Shown here one piece after another: positions 34,821 through 43,988 of a stretch of 64,000 bases of DNA. The stretch lies in NCBI GenBank assembly GCA_902616675.1, contig CACMTV010000002.1, forward strand, positions 1 through 64,000, written 5' to 3'. The notes under the pieces are model-generated. The model was given only the letters and a program-made list of their open reading frames with translations, was not told where the DNA came from and did not search any database. A program made the position numbers and the translations under genes. Each line of letters opens with the position of its first letter. Within the stretch, counting starts at the first letter, position 1. The stretch comes from an uncultured Pelagibacteraceae bacterium. Its GTDB lineage: Bacteria > Pseudomonadota > Alphaproteobacteria > Pelagibacterales > Pelagibacteraceae.

Positions 34821-35814
34821 GGTCTTCCATTTCTTTCAGTATTTTTGAAGGTATAGATATATCTTTATTTATATTTTTTTTATATATCTTATTTTTTCTT
34901 TCTCCAGGATACATTATTGAGCTAAATCCTTTTGCTTTAGGAAGTTTTTTAACTAATTTGATATTTTTTTTCATCTCTTTTAAAAAATTATTTCCTGAGA
35001 AAACATTAGGATTAATTGTGATAAATAAATGTCCCATGTTTTGTGGTCCTGAAAAATCATCAAAAGGGTCTTTTGTTTTTCCACCATGGCTGCTTCCAGT
35101 CAAAACACCACTTAGTATATCAACCATCCAAGCTAAACCTGAACCTTTAAAACCTGCTATGGGTAATTGTGTACCTTGCAAAGCTTGTTTAGCATCTGTC
35201 GTTATTTTTCCTTTTTTATTAAGAGCAACGCCAAAAGGAATTTTAAAACCCAACTTTTCTGCTCTTCGAATTTTACCTCGATTAATGATTGATGCTGAAG
35301 AATCAAATATAAAAGGTGTGTTACCTGTTGGCGCTCCAAAGCAAATAGGATTAGTTCCAAACAAAGATTTTTTTGCTCCATGCGGTGCTAATGCAGGAGG
35401 GGCATTAGTAAAACAAAATACTATTAAGTTTTTCTTTACAGCTTGCTCGGCATAAAAACTAGATAATCCGTAATGACCACTTTTTTTAATAGCTACTAGA
35501 CCAATTCCAGTTTTTTTTGCATTGTTAATAGCTACTTTAATACCTATATCAGCAGCAACAAAACCAATACTGTTGTCTGCATTAATGTGCGATATAGATG
35601 AACTTATTTTTTTTATTTTTATTTTTGGTTTTGAATTTATAAGACCTTTTTTCAATCTATCGCAATACATCTTTAATCTTGCTAAGCCATGGGACTGTGC
35701 ATTTATAAGTTCAGCTTTAAGTAAATAATCAGCACAAATTCTGGAGTGACTGTTTGAAAGATTATGTTTTTTAAAAATTCTCTGAAGTTTTGAAAGTATT
35801 ACTTTTTTTTTCAC
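34804..35814 (-). CDS. Ldh/ComC-type (R)-sulfolactate or malate/lactate dehydrogenase
   Basis: A 336-residue NAD(P)-dependent enzyme of the malate/L-lactate (Ldh2) family. Family landmarks are LKAELINAQSHGLARLKMYC, KKSGHYGLSSFYAEQAV with the catalytic His, SLFGTNPICFGAPTG and GLAWMVDILSGVLTGSSHG. ComC of this family interconverts sulfopyruvate and (R)-3-sulfolactate. As the gene lies between tauC/orf145 and pta and overlaps both neighbours, a sulfolactate role is favoured, possibly for stereo-inversion before SuyAB. Another hydroxyacid cannot be ruled out. Confidence 0.8.
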   Translation of the reverse strand: MKKKVILSKLQRIFKKHNLSNSHSRICADYLLKAELINAQSHGLARLKMYCDRLKKGLINSKPKIKIKKISSSISHINADNSIGFVAADIGIKVAINNAKKTGIGLVAIKKSGHYGLSSFYAEQAVKKNLIVFCFTNAPPALAPHGAKKSLFGTNPICFGAPTGNTPFIFDSSASIINRGKIRRAEKLGFKIPFGVALNKKGKITTDAKQALQGTQLPIAGFKGSGLAWMVDILSGVLTGSSHGGKTKDPFDDFSGPQNMGHLFITINPNVFSGNNFLKEMKKNIKLVKKLPKAKGFSSIMYPGERKNKIYKKNINKDISIPSKILKEMEDLDANE

Positions 35815-36248
35815 TTAATTATTTTTGAACCTTTTTGTTCCCAGTAATTTGTTCTTTGTTCTGGATTCTCGACCAAACTCTTACACATAAGACCATATTT
35901 TTTTGCTAAAGATGAAAAATCTTTGTTTGCCATTTTTACAAATGCATCTATTTTTGTCTTGGTCATCTCAGCCATAACTTCAGGATTTAATCCCATAATT
36001 TCCCCCAAATCATAGTTATACTTCAATGAAACATCTGCACTATTTTCTAAATTTTTTATAATTCCCTGATCTTTCCCTGCCTTTTTAAAGCTCTCTGCTG
36101 CAACCTTATAGAAACTGTAACAATCTAAATAATCTTTTTGAATGTTTTCCATGATATATTTGGCTACTTTTTTTTCTTTTACTTTTTCGTCAGCTAAGAG
36201 AGACGCTGGAAGAAGAAAAATAAATAGTATGATCAAAAGCCTTTTCAT
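35811..36248 (-). CDS. Small periplasmic protein in the tau operon
   Basis: A 145-residue protein with a signal peptide ending LLAD (about residue 20). The mature part is a helical, charged protein with two cysteines (YLDCYSFYKVA and GLMCKSLV). It lies 6 bases after tauC and its stop overlaps the comC-like start by 4 bases, so co-expression with the taurine transporter is likely. I do not recognise a family. A chaperone, a ligand-scavenging protein or a transporter accessory are all possible. Confidence 0.65.
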   Translation of the reverse strand: MKRLLIILFIFLLPASLLADEKVKEKKVAKYIMENIQKDYLDCYSFYKVAAESFKKAGKDQGIIKNLENSADVSLKYNYDLGEIMGLNPEVMAEMTKTKIDAFVKMANKDFSSLAKKYGLMCKSLVENPEQRTNYWEQKGSKIIK

Positions 36249-36254
36249 TAATGA

Positions 36255-38165
36255 CTAACCTTTTCCTCGCCAAGGAATTGTTTTATCAATAATTTTTCTT
36301 ATTGTAATATCAAATAACAAACCTAACATTCCCATAATAAATATAGTTATCCATATTACTTCATATTGGAAATATTTTTTAGCGACATTTTCTACGAACC
36401 CAACTCCTGTAGTCCCGGCTAAAAATTCTGCAGCTACTAAAGTTCCCCAACACATTCCTGTTGCCACTCTTATGCCAGTAAGAATTTCTGGCAAAGAGTT
36501 TGGAAAAATAACATGTCTTAATATTTGCCATTTAGATGCGCCAAGAGAATGGGCGGCATGAATTTTAGATAATTGAGTTCCTGAAGCCCCAGCTCTAGCC
36601 GAAATAATCATTATTGATAGCGAGACCATAAATAACAAGAACACTTTCCCAAGATTATCAATACCAAGAACTGAAATTACTAATGGTGCCCAAGCTAGTG
36701 GTGGCACAGGTCTATAAAGTTCAATTAAAGGATCAAAAAAACCTTTTGCAAATCTATTTAATCCCATGAATAAACCTAATGGCACGCCCACAATAATTCC
36801 TGCCACAAGACCAAGGAAAACTCTTAAAAATGAGTCCCATATATGACCTGTTGGTATTGGAATTTTAAATAAACTGAAATCTCCTGTTACAAAACTTAAT
36901 ACTTTGCTTTTAAAGTTGGGTTTAACTTCACCCTTTTCATTATGAACTGGGTATTCACCAGGTAAAACATCCGCAAACCAGTCAGGAATTAAGAAACCTA
37001 TAATCTTACTTACATCCATCATTTCATACCAAATTAAAGGAATCTGTTTGTAACCAACATTAGGGTTAAGCATTAATGTAAATTTATTAATTGTATCTGA
37101 AGGTTTGGGTAACCATCTACCTGATCCTTGCTCTGAACAACTTGGTCCACTAGAAATAATAGTACCAGACGGAAATAAAAGTATATCAACCCATCTTAAA
37201 GTGCCTTGTTCTTTTTTCTGTGCTTTATCAAAATTAATTATTGAAAGCTGCATGTCTTTCAAAGTATTTGGTGGAAAAATACTTGCGTATTCAATTCTTC
37301 TTGCAATTTTCAAGATATCTTTTGCAAAAGAGGAAGCAATCTCCTCTGATGAGCCAACATTAGTTCTGAAATCTTTAATCTCTTTTTTTAGTTTTTCCAA
37401 AGCTGAAGTATATTGACTATTATGGTTACGAAGCTCGAAGAACTCGTCGCTAATTAAATTAAGCTCCTCAGCAGCTGCTTGAAATTTTAAACCTCGTTTT
37501 GTTTTTGGTATCGAAGGTATTTCAATGGTGTTTTCAATTGATGTACTTGAAGCTTTCCAACTACCTTCCTCTTTAGCAGCTTCAATTCTTTCTATTTCTT
37601 GTTCAGCACTCTCATTTGGGTAATCTTTTTTTCTAAAATTTTTAGTTAAATCTATAATTTTATTATTAATTATTTTAATTTGTTCTTTTGTCTCATTATT
37701 TAAAAGTTTTTCATTAGTCAGTAAAGGAATTGTATTTTTAGTTTGCGAAACAAAATTTAATAATTTGCTTCTATCTTGACTTTTTACTTTTTCTGAATTT
37801 TCAATTTCAATAATTATTTTATTTAAATTTTCTGTTTCAGTTTCAATTACAGAAGTACTTTTAAGTTGACGCTCTTCGATTGGAAAAAGGTATTTAAGAG
37901 AAAGAAGGGACTCATTTACCTTTCCGACTTGACAAAGTTCATTAGCCGATCGAGGAAAAAAAGATTTTGCAATATCCCAAGAGTAGTAAAGCCAAACTAA
38001 TAATAAGAAACTACTTCCAACAATTACCCAGTGAATTCCACCTTGTGCTCTTTCTGGATTTCCAAAAACAGCATCTATTTTTTCTGTTTTAATTAATTTT
38101 CTACCGTACAAAACACATCCAACGATAGCAAAGAAAAATACAAAAGTTAAAAAAGCTGTGATCAT
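36255..38165 (-). CDS. tauC: Taurine-type ABC transporter permease TauC with long N-terminal extension
   Basis: The permease domain occupies about residues 430-636. IWDSFLRVFLGLVAGIIVG begins it, and the EAA loop HAAHSLGASKWQILRHVIFP lies near 540-560, followed by TGMCWGTLVAAEFLAGTTGVG. Normal TauC has about 275 residues; this protein has 636. The first 66 residues contain two helices, then about 300 residues form a charged, coiled-coil-rich stretch predicted to be extracytoplasmic. The gene shares its ATG with the tauB stop region and forms an operon with tauB. Taurine is the most likely substrate given xsc, tpa and pta. Confidence 0.9.
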   Translation of the reverse strand: MITAFLTFVFFFAIVGCVLYGRKLIKTEKIDAVFGNPERAQGGIHWVIVGSSFLLLVWLYYSWDIAKSFFPRSANELCQVGKVNESLLSLKYLFPIEERQLKSTSVIETETENLNKIIIEIENSEKVKSQDRSKLLNFVSQTKNTIPLLTNEKLLNNETKEQIKIINNKIIDLTKNFRKKDYPNESAEQEIERIEAAKEEGSWKASSTSIENTIEIPSIPKTKRGLKFQAAAEELNLISDEFFELRNHNSQYTSALEKLKKEIKDFRTNVGSSEEIASSFAKDILKIARRIEYASIFPPNTLKDMQLSIINFDKAQKKEQGTLRWVDILLFPSGTIISSGPSCSEQGSGRWLPKPSDTINKFTLMLNPNVGYKQIPLIWYEMMDVSKIIGFLIPDWFADVLPGEYPVHNEKGEVKPNFKSKVLSFVTGDFSLFKIPIPTGHIWDSFLRVFLGLVAGIIVGVPLGLFMGLNRFAKGFFDPLIELYRPVPPLAWAPLVISVLGIDNLGKVFLLFMVSLSIMIISARAGASGTQLSKIHAAHSLGASKWQILRHVIFPNSLPEILTGIRVATGMCWGTLVAAEFLAGTTGVGFVENVAKKYFQYEVIWITIFIMGMLGLLFDITIRKIIDKTIPWRGKG

Positions 38166-38962
38166 TAATTGTCTTTACCCATTATTTCTTCCTCCATATC
38201 CCAAATCATAGAGAGAATTTCCTCTCTTTTTGAAACAAACTCTTTATTGTTTTTGATTTCTCTCAAATCACCTTTAAGACCCATTGATGCAAAGGGTAAC
38301 TTATATTCTTTATGAATTCTTCCGGGTCTTGGAGCCATAACGTAAACTTTTTCTCCAAGCAATAATGCCTCTTCAACTGAGTGGGTTATTAAAATAATTG
38401 TTTTACCTGTTTCTTTCCAAATTTTAAGTACTAGCGACTGCATTTTTTCTCTCGTCAATGCATCTAAAGCTCCAAGAGGTTCATCCATTAAAATTAAATC
38501 AGGATCATTAATTAAGCATCTAGCTAAAGCTACTCTTTGCTGCATACCCCCTGATAATTGGTAAGTAGGAGTATTACCAAAACCTTTTAAACCAACTATA
38601 TCCAACCATTCGTCAACTTTCTTTTGTGTTTGAACAGCGTCTTCTTCCTTCATTCTCAAACCAAAATTTACATTCTCAGCAACTGTTAACCATTCAAATA
38701 AAGCACCTTGTTGGAAAACCATTCCTCTATCAACACCTGGTCCATTGATTTCTTTATTATTAAGAGTAATTTTTCCTGAAGTTGGTCTTATAAATCCTGC
38801 TGTAATATTTAATAAAGTTGTCTTTCCACATCCTGAGGGACCAAGGACGGTTAGCAATTCCCCTTTTTTAATTGTAAAATTTAAATCTTTGAGCGCATGG
38901 ACAGTCTCTCCTTTCGGAGTTTTAAAAATCATATTTAAGTTTTGTGAAATTAAGTCGCTCAT
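38165..38962 (-). CDS. tauB: Taurine-type ABC transporter ATP-binding protein TauB
   Basis: A 265-residue ABC ATPase of the nitrate/sulfonate/taurine type. Walker A is GPSGCGKTT (41-49), the signature is LSGGMQQRVALAR and Walker B LILMDEPLGALD. The C-terminus with RPGRIHKEYKLPF is SsuB/TauB-like. It overlaps tauC by one base and follows the tauA terminator hairpin on the same strand. Function: powers uptake of taurine or related sulfonates across the inner membrane. Confidence 0.93.
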   Translation of the reverse strand: MSDLISQNLNMIFKTPKGETVHALKDLNFTIKKGELLTVLGPSGCGKTTLLNITAGFIRPTSGKITLNNKEINGPGVDRGMVFQQGALFEWLTVAENVNFGLRMKEEDAVQTQKKVDEWLDIVGLKGFGNTPTYQLSGGMQQRVALARCLINDPDLILMDEPLGALDALTREKMQSLVLKIWKETGKTIILITHSVEEALLLGEKVYVMAPRPGRIHKEYKLPFASMGLKGDLREIKNNKEFVSKREEILSMIWDMEEEIMGKDN

Positions 38963-38989
38963 AAAATAATTATATTAGATATTTAGTTA

Positions 38990-39026
38990 AAAAAATAGGC
39001 ACCAATTGTTAAAATTGGCGCCTATT
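38990..39026 (-). terminator. Attenuating terminator between tauA and tauB
   Basis: On the minus strand, AATAGGCGCCAATT pairs with AATTGGTGCCTATT (one G-U) around a short loop, followed by a run of T. It is a perfect 14-bp stem, so most transcripts should end after tauA with read-through into tauBC. Confidence 0.85.
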
Positions 39027-39042
39027 AATTTGATTTCTTAAA

Positions 39043-39981
39043 CTACGGTAAAAACTTAGTAGTTACCGTACCTCTTGGAGTGTCAAATCCTTTTAAAAAC
39101 TTAGCAAGGTTTCCACTCTTCATAGATTTTTTTGTTTCTTTTGGCGTTAAGAATTTGAAGCCACTTAAAGTGTCTTTCATGTCAGCAACTTTCATTTCTG
39201 ACTCTTTAGACATAGCATTCATATCACTTCCACCATTTCTATATCTCTCGTTAGCTTCATGAGTTAACTCAACGAATGATTTTAACATTCCTGGGTTTTC
39301 TTTCATGAACTTGTTAGTAACAGAAACAATATCAATACCCATAATTCCACCAGCACGTGCCTCATCTACTGTTAGAAGTCTCTTTCCAACTGATGTTGCA
39401 GACTTTATAGAATTACCACCAAACAAACATGCCATTACTACATCACCACTTACAAGTGCAGCTGCACCTTCTTCAGGATCCATAGCAATAATATTCATTT
39501 TTTTTCTATCAGCTCCAACTATTTTCATACTTTCAGTAAAAACATACTCAGCCATAGTTCCTAATGGAACTGCAACTTTTTTACCTTCTAGCTCTGAAGC
39601 GTTCGCTTTTGTAATACCAGATTTATTAGAAGTAACACATGTTGTTCCTCCCATACCGTATTCCATAGCAACGTCAACTAAACTGATAGGCGCTTTAGCT
39701 TTAACAGCATTAATGTAAGGCATTAAACCTTGTGAGTAAGAGATATCAATATCTCCTGCTAACATTGCATCTGTCATCGCCACACCATTCGTAAAATTAG
39801 TCCACTTCACTGGCACACCAAGTGCTTTTGAATACGCTTTTTTATTCATGTCCTCTAGATTAGGAGATGGCCACTCTAAAAAGTACGCAACTCTAACTTC
39901 TTTAGCAGCAGAATTTGCAACCGAAGAATAAAGAGAAAAAGCCAAAACCATTCCAAGAACTGTGCTTATTATTTTTTTCAT
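39043..39981 (-). CDS. tauA: Taurine-type ABC transporter substrate-binding protein TauA
   Basis: A 312-residue periplasmic binding protein with a signal peptide (about 1-24, ending SVANSAA). KEVRVAYFLEWPSPNLEDM opens the mature protein; VALGTMAEYVFTESM-like and SLVDVAMEYGMGGTTCVTS segments fit the SsuA/TauA group. It has a well-placed GGAGA ribosome site. The downstream hairpin and upstream promoter suggest it is expressed more than tauBC. Ligand is taken as taurine from pathway context. Confidence 0.92.
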   Translation of the reverse strand: MKKIISTVLGMVLAFSLYSSVANSAAKEVRVAYFLEWPSPNLEDMNKKAYSKALGVPVKWTNFTNGVAMTDAMLAGDIDISYSQGLMPYINAVKAKAPISLVDVAMEYGMGGTTCVTSNKSGITKANASELEGKKVAVPLGTMAEYVFTESMKIVGADRKKMNIIAMDPEEGAAALVSGDVVMACLFGGNSIKSATSVGKRLLTVDEARAGGIMGIDIVSVTNKFMKENPGMLKSFVELTHEANERYRNGGSDMNAMSKESEMKVADMKDTLSGFKFLTPKETKKSMKSGNLAKFLKGFDTPRGTVTTKFLP

Positions 39982-40059
39982 AGTTCTCCTATATATAGTT
40001 TGTTAATTAATGAAGATTTAAAATGAATTTTAATCGTAAGTAAATACCTAGTGTGTTCA

Positions 40060-40089
40060 ATAATAGGCGATGTTTAGATAAATAATCAA
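40060..40089 (-). promoter_or_regulatory. Sigma70-type promoter of the tau operon
   Basis: Read on the minus strand, TTGATT (40084-40089) and TATTAT (40060-40065) are spaced by 18 bases. The start would lie near 40053, leaving a leader of about 70 bases before tauA at 39981. No palindrome or regulator gene is visible here. Confidence 0.45.
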
Positions 40090-40123
40090 TTACAGGTTGC
40101 AATTGAAATTAATACTAATTTTT

Positions 40124-40858
40124 TTAAATTTTTTTGAATTTTTTTAAATTCATAGAGGTGTTCGACGGATAAGTTTTGTTAAACACTTTCTTGTAGGAAA
40201 TCTTTTTTATTTTAGGATTATATTTTTTTACAAATTTAAATACGCTTTGAGCCTTTCCTCCAAAATTTATTACTCCTTTTAGTTTTAAAATTTTAAAAAC
40301 TTTAGGAGCAATATCTTCATGAAATATGAAATTTGTATAAAAATCACTAAAAGCTGCTTTATGCACAAATGGTTTTTCTGTCATAGAAGCTCTAACAATT
40401 AAAGAATTTTTATATAGTTTTACAGAACATTCCCCTCCTAATTTTGACCATGCGTAATTATTTATCGGCAAAACAGGATCATCTTCTTTATAGCCACCTT
40501 TTTTTCCTGGATATACGTAACTTGATGAAAAATAGATAAGTTTAATATTTAGTTTTTCACAAATTTTAACAATGTTTGCTGTCCCAATAATGTTTAAATC
40601 AATACTCTTTTTAATATCATTATTATGCACTGACATTGGTCTAGATAAACCTGCTAAATGAATAAGGTATTTTGGTTTTTTCTTTTTTAAATATTTAAGA
40701 ATTGAGTTTTCTTTAAGTATATTTAGATTTGACTTCGAGGGGAAGAATACCGAGTATTTCGATTTAACCTTTTTAAGAGATGAAGCAAATCTGCCGGTAC
40801 CACCTGTAACTACTATTCGATTACTATAAAGCAACATGGGAAAACCAAGTACCTCCAT
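40124..40858 (-). CDS. NAD-dependent epimerase/reductase, RmlD-like
   Basis: A 244-residue extended SDR. IVVTGGTGRFASSL binds the cofactor, HLAGLSRP follows the typical strand, FSSSYVYPGKKGGY holds the Ser/Tyr region and YAWSKLGGE the YxxxK motif. It could be the 4-reductase that completes the dTDP-deoxyhexose path begun by RfbA/B/C. The 35-base overlap with the upstream methyltransferase suggests the true start may be the ATG at 40837. It is short for the family, so a small sugar or nucleotide-sugar reductase is likely. Confidence 0.78.
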   Translation of the reverse strand: MEVLGFPMLLYSNRIVVTGGTGRFASSLKKVKSKYSVFFPSKSNLNILKENSILKYLKKKKPKYLIHLAGLSRPMSVHNNDIKKSIDLNIIGTANIVKICEKLNIKLIYFSSSYVYPGKKGGYKEDDPVLPINNYAWSKLGGECSVKLYKNSLIVRASMTEKPFVHKAAFSDFYTNFIFHEDIAPKVFKILKLKGVINFGGKAQSVFKFVKKYNPKIKKISYKKVFNKTYPSNTSMNLKKFKKI

Positions 40859-42023
40859 TTTTTTTAAATTCTTTTTCTTTTAAAAAAATTTCTTCTTTGT
40901 GGTTCCAAGCAAATAAGAAAGCTATATCCGGAATGTTTTCTTTAAAATGACTCATAGGAACAATTGGTATATGTTTACCCGGCGAAAACTTTCCAATTTT
41001 TTCAGTTGTAGTATCACAAATATAATCAATTAAATCGGTTCCAATATTACAATAGTTTAAAACTGTAGTACTTTTAGCTGTAGCTGCATATCCGCAGATT
41101 TTTTTATTGTCGGATTTAAATTTATTCAATTTTTCTATAGTCATTTTTTTGGATAATTCACAAGCCTTTTTAAAGTCTAAACATGACTCAATTGTGTCTA
41201 ATTTTTTACCTTGTTCTTCATCAAGAAATTTAGAAACTATTTCACTTTTTTTGTGTTTATTCTTTCTTGCAATTACATACCTCATTGACCCTCCGTGAGT
41301 AAACTGAGGTAGAACATCTATAAGTTCAAAGTCAAACAAATCAAATATTTTTTTTATTGAACTGACGGAAAACATAAATATGTGTTCATCGTATATTTGA
41401 TCATAAGAAATTTTTGAAAACATAGATCCAAGATAAGGCTCTTCAAATATAAGTAAACCTTTAGATGACAATAATTTATCGACACATTTGATAACATCTT
41501 TAAGATCAGGAATATGAGCTATAACATTTGCAGAACATATAACATCAACTGAAGAGTGGAAATTCTTTATCTCATCTAAGTTTTGGGTATTAAAAAATTT
41601 ACTCAATGTTTTGATATTTTTTTTATTTGCAAGTTCAGCAATAGTTATAGAGGGTTCAAATCCTACTGCTTCAATATTAGTATTCTTAAAATTTTCAAGC
41701 AAAGTTCCATCATTAGAACCCACTTCAATAAGTTTTGATCCATGGTGAAGATACTTTTCTTTTAACCAATGAGCAAATTGGTTAAAATGTTTTTTCATAT
41801 TTAGTGAGCTGCTAGTATAAAAAGGATATCTATCATTATGTACTTTTACAGGATTTGAAAACTCATTTAATTGTAGCAAAGATACTTTACTTGAAAATCC
41901 TACTTCCATTTCATAAAAAAACTCATTATCAAAATTGTTTTCATCTAAAAAACCGTTAGCAGATGGCATTTTGCCAAAAGACATGAAAGGACTTAGCTTA
42001 TCTCCAGTTATTTTGCATTTCAT
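40824..42023 (-). CDS. Sugar C-methyltransferase (NovU/TylC3-type)
   Basis: A 399-residue three-domain enzyme. The N-terminal cysteine-poor zinc-type domain begins MKCKITGDKLSPFMSFGKMP, the SAM-binding core has KLIEVGSNDGTLLENF and FEPS (about 96-125), and the C-terminal nucleotide-sugar half has KICGYAATAKSTTVLNYC and FAWNHKEEIF. Such enzymes add a methyl to C3 or C5 of dTDP-4-keto-6-deoxyhexoses. It lies two bases from rfbC and overlaps the reductase, giving an rfbC-C-MT-reductase cassette for a branched deoxysugar. Confidence 0.85.
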   Translation of the reverse strand: MKCKITGDKLSPFMSFGKMPSANGFLDENNFDNEFFYEMEVGFSSKVSLLQLNEFSNPVKVHNDRYPFYTSSSLNMKKHFNQFAHWLKEKYLHHGSKLIEVGSNDGTLLENFKNTNIEAVGFEPSITIAELANKKNIKTLSKFFNTQNLDEIKNFHSSVDVICSANVIAHIPDLKDVIKCVDKLLSSKGLLIFEEPYLGSMFSKISYDQIYDEHIFMFSVSSIKKIFDLFDFELIDVLPQFTHGGSMRYVIARKNKHKKSEIVSKFLDEEQGKKLDTIESCLDFKKACELSKKMTIEKLNKFKSDNKKICGYAATAKSTTVLNYCNIGTDLIDYICDTTTEKIGKFSPGKHIPIVPMSHFKENIPDIAFLFAWNHKEEIFLKEKEFKKNGGTWFSHVAL

Positions 42024-42024
42024 T

Positions 42025-42549
42025 TTATTTTTTTTGAAATTGTTTAAAAGTTAAATTTCTTTTATCTTTTTTTGAGAGTATTGGATTTTTAATAGGCCAT
42101 TTAATTTTGAGCGAAGGATCGTTCCAAATTATTCCAATTTCATGTTTAGAAGATCTAAAATTGGTATTGTAATAATGAACTATATTTTCCTTTTCTCTAG
42201 CTAAAAATCCATGAGCAAATCCAGGAGGAATAAAAATTGATTTTCCATTTTTTTCAGAAAGTTCGATTTTAAAATGCTTACCAAATGTTTTTGAGTTTTT
42301 TCTCAAATCTACTGCTACATCTAAAATTGCTCCTTTTAAAACAGAAACAAACTTACCTTGTTTTTTTTTTGTTTGCATATGTAGACCTCTTAGGACGTTC
42401 TTCTTTGACCTAGATGTACATGAAAAAATAAATTTAGAACCTTTAAATAATGTTTGTTTAAAATCTTCTTTAAAATAACCTCTTGAATCCTTATAGATTT
42501 TATTAGTGACTATCTTGAGACCTATTAACTTAGTTTTTTTAATTTGCAT
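42025..42549 (-). CDS. rfbC: dTDP-4-dehydrorhamnose 3,5-epimerase (RfbC/RmlC)
   Basis: A 174-residue cupin. VLRGLHMQTKKKQGKFVSVLKG holds the catalytic His57 and the sugar loop; DVAVDLRKNSKTFGKH and IFIPPGFAHGFLA are family marks. It may act as a 3- or 5-epimerase on a keto-deoxysugar. RfbA and RfbB, its normal partners, lie 13-15 kb downstream on the same strand. Length is slightly under the usual 180-185. Confidence 0.9.
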   Translation of the reverse strand: MQIKKTKLIGLKIVTNKIYKDSRGYFKEDFKQTLFKGSKFIFSCTSRSKKNVLRGLHMQTKKKQGKFVSVLKGAILDVAVDLRKNSKTFGKHFKIELSEKNGKSIFIPPGFAHGFLAREKENIVHYYNTNFRSSKHEIGIIWNDPSLKIKWPIKNPILSKKDKRNLTFKQFQKK

Positions 42550-42599
42550 TATTTTTTATACGATATATATTTTAAAATTAAATACCACTATTAGTTGTA

Positions 42600-42605
42600 T
42601 ATAAT
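42600..42605 (+). promoter_or_regulatory. Possible -10 box of tpa-ald
   Basis: A perfect TATAAT lies in the gap between divergent rfbC and tpa, but the matching -35 region (around 42577-42583, ATTAAAT) is poor. It is 43 bases before the tpa start. Confidence 0.35.
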
Positions 42606-42647
42606 TTAGTTGTTTTAGGTAAGCAATAGTCTAAAGATTTTATTATT

Positions 42648-43988
42648 ATGAGTTCACAAAGAACAAACATTCCAAACTCTTTAAACGAGCACTGGATGCC
42701 GTTTTCAGACAACAAATCATTTAAAAAAAATCCTCGACTTATAACAGACGCAAAAGGGGTCTATTTAACAAATCATTTAGGAAAAAAAATGATTGATGCT
42801 AGCTCGGGTTTATTTTGTAACCCTCTTGGACATGGAAGAAAAGAAATAACTGAAGCAGTTTCTAAGCAGTTAGACAAGTTGGATTACTGTCAACCTTTTA
42901 ATCAAGGATTTGGAGGATCTTTTGAATTAGCAACAAGAATTGCAAAAAAAACCCCAGAGGGAATTAACAGAATTTTTTATACTATTTGTGGATCTACTGC
43001 AGTTGAGACAGCTATAAAAATTGCAATCGCTTATCACAGAGCAAAAGGAGACTCAAAAAGATTTAGATTTGTCGGAAGAGAAAGAGGATATCACGGCATG
43101 AACATTGGAGCTACCACAGTTGGCGGAATGATAAATAACGTAAAAACTTTTGCAAGTGTTCTTATGCCAGGCGTACAACACATGAGGCACACCCACTTAC
43201 CTGAGCATAAATTTGTAAAAGGACAACCTGAAACAGGTGTTGAGTTAGCAGAAGATCTAGAGAGAATTGCAATGAATTTTGGAGGTGAAAATATCGCTGC
43301 GTGTATTGTCGAACCTATAGCTGGATCAACTGGAACCTTAGTTCCTCCAAAAGGTTATTTAAAAAGACTTAGAGAAATATGTGACAAACACGGAATACTT
43401 TTAATCTTTGATGAAGTGATCACGGGTTGGGGAAGGACAGGCTCAGCATTTGCAGCTCAAGAATGGGGAGTTACGCCCGATATTATGACAATGGCAAAAG
43501 CAACAACTAATGGAGTTGTACCAATGGGAGTAGTGGCAGTAAAAGAGGAGATGTATGACACAGTGTTAGATGCATCTAAAAATCCAGAAGGAACTCCAGA
43601 ATTATTTCACGGCTATACATACTCTGGCATTCCAGTTGCTGTAGCAGCGGCTTTAGCTGTTCAAGATATTTTTGATAAAGAAGATATTTTTAATAGAGCT
43701 AAAGAAATGTCACCTTATTTTCAAGACGGTCTACACTCTTTAAAAGATTTAAAAGAAGTTGTAAGTATTAGAGGTTATGGAATGATGGGTGGCATAGAAA
43801 TGAAAATGGTAGACAAACCAGGAAAAGCAGGATTTCAAACTTTTAAACATTGTTACGATGCAGGTGTAAATTTTAAAAATACTGGAGACAGCTTAATTAT
43901 TGCACCTCAATTTATTTGTGAAAAAAAACACATTGATGAGATAATCGAAAAATTAAGAACAGGTATTACAAATTATACCAAATCATAA
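42648..43988 (+). CDS. tpa: Taurine:pyruvate-type aminotransferase (class III)
   Basis: A 446-residue fold-type I PLP transaminase of the omega-amino acid group. It has ASSGLFCNPLGHGR, GSTAVETAIKIA, VEPIAGSTGTLVPPKGY, LIFDEVITGWGRTG with Asp255, and MAKATTNGVVPMG with the Schiff-base Lys284. The directly following alanine dehydrogenase (1-base gap) recycles alanine to pyruvate, which is the classical tpa-ald partnership feeding Xsc. Beta-alanine:pyruvate transaminase is the nearest alternative. The product, sulfoacetaldehyde, would be used by Xsc 23 kb away. Confidence 0.75.
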   Translation: MSSQRTNIPNSLNEHWMPFSDNKSFKKNPRLITDAKGVYLTNHLGKKMIDASSGLFCNPLGHGRKEITEAVSKQLDKLDYCQPFNQGFGGSFELATRIAKKTPEGINRIFYTICGSTAVETAIKIAIAYHRAKGDSKRFRFVGRERGYHGMNIGATTVGGMINNVKTFASVLMPGVQHMRHTHLPEHKFVKGQPETGVELAEDLERIAMNFGGENIAACIVEPIAGSTGTLVPPKGYLKRLREICDKHGILLIFDEVITGWGRTGSAFAAQEWGVTPDIMTMAKATTNGVVPMGVVAVKEEMYDTVLDASKNPEGTPELFHGYTYSGIPVAVAAALAVQDIFDKEDIFNRAKEMSPYFQDGLHSLKDLKEVVSIRGYGMMGGIEMKMVDKPGKAGFQTFKHCYDAGVNFKNTGDSLIIAPQFICEKKHIDEIIEKLRTGITNYTKS

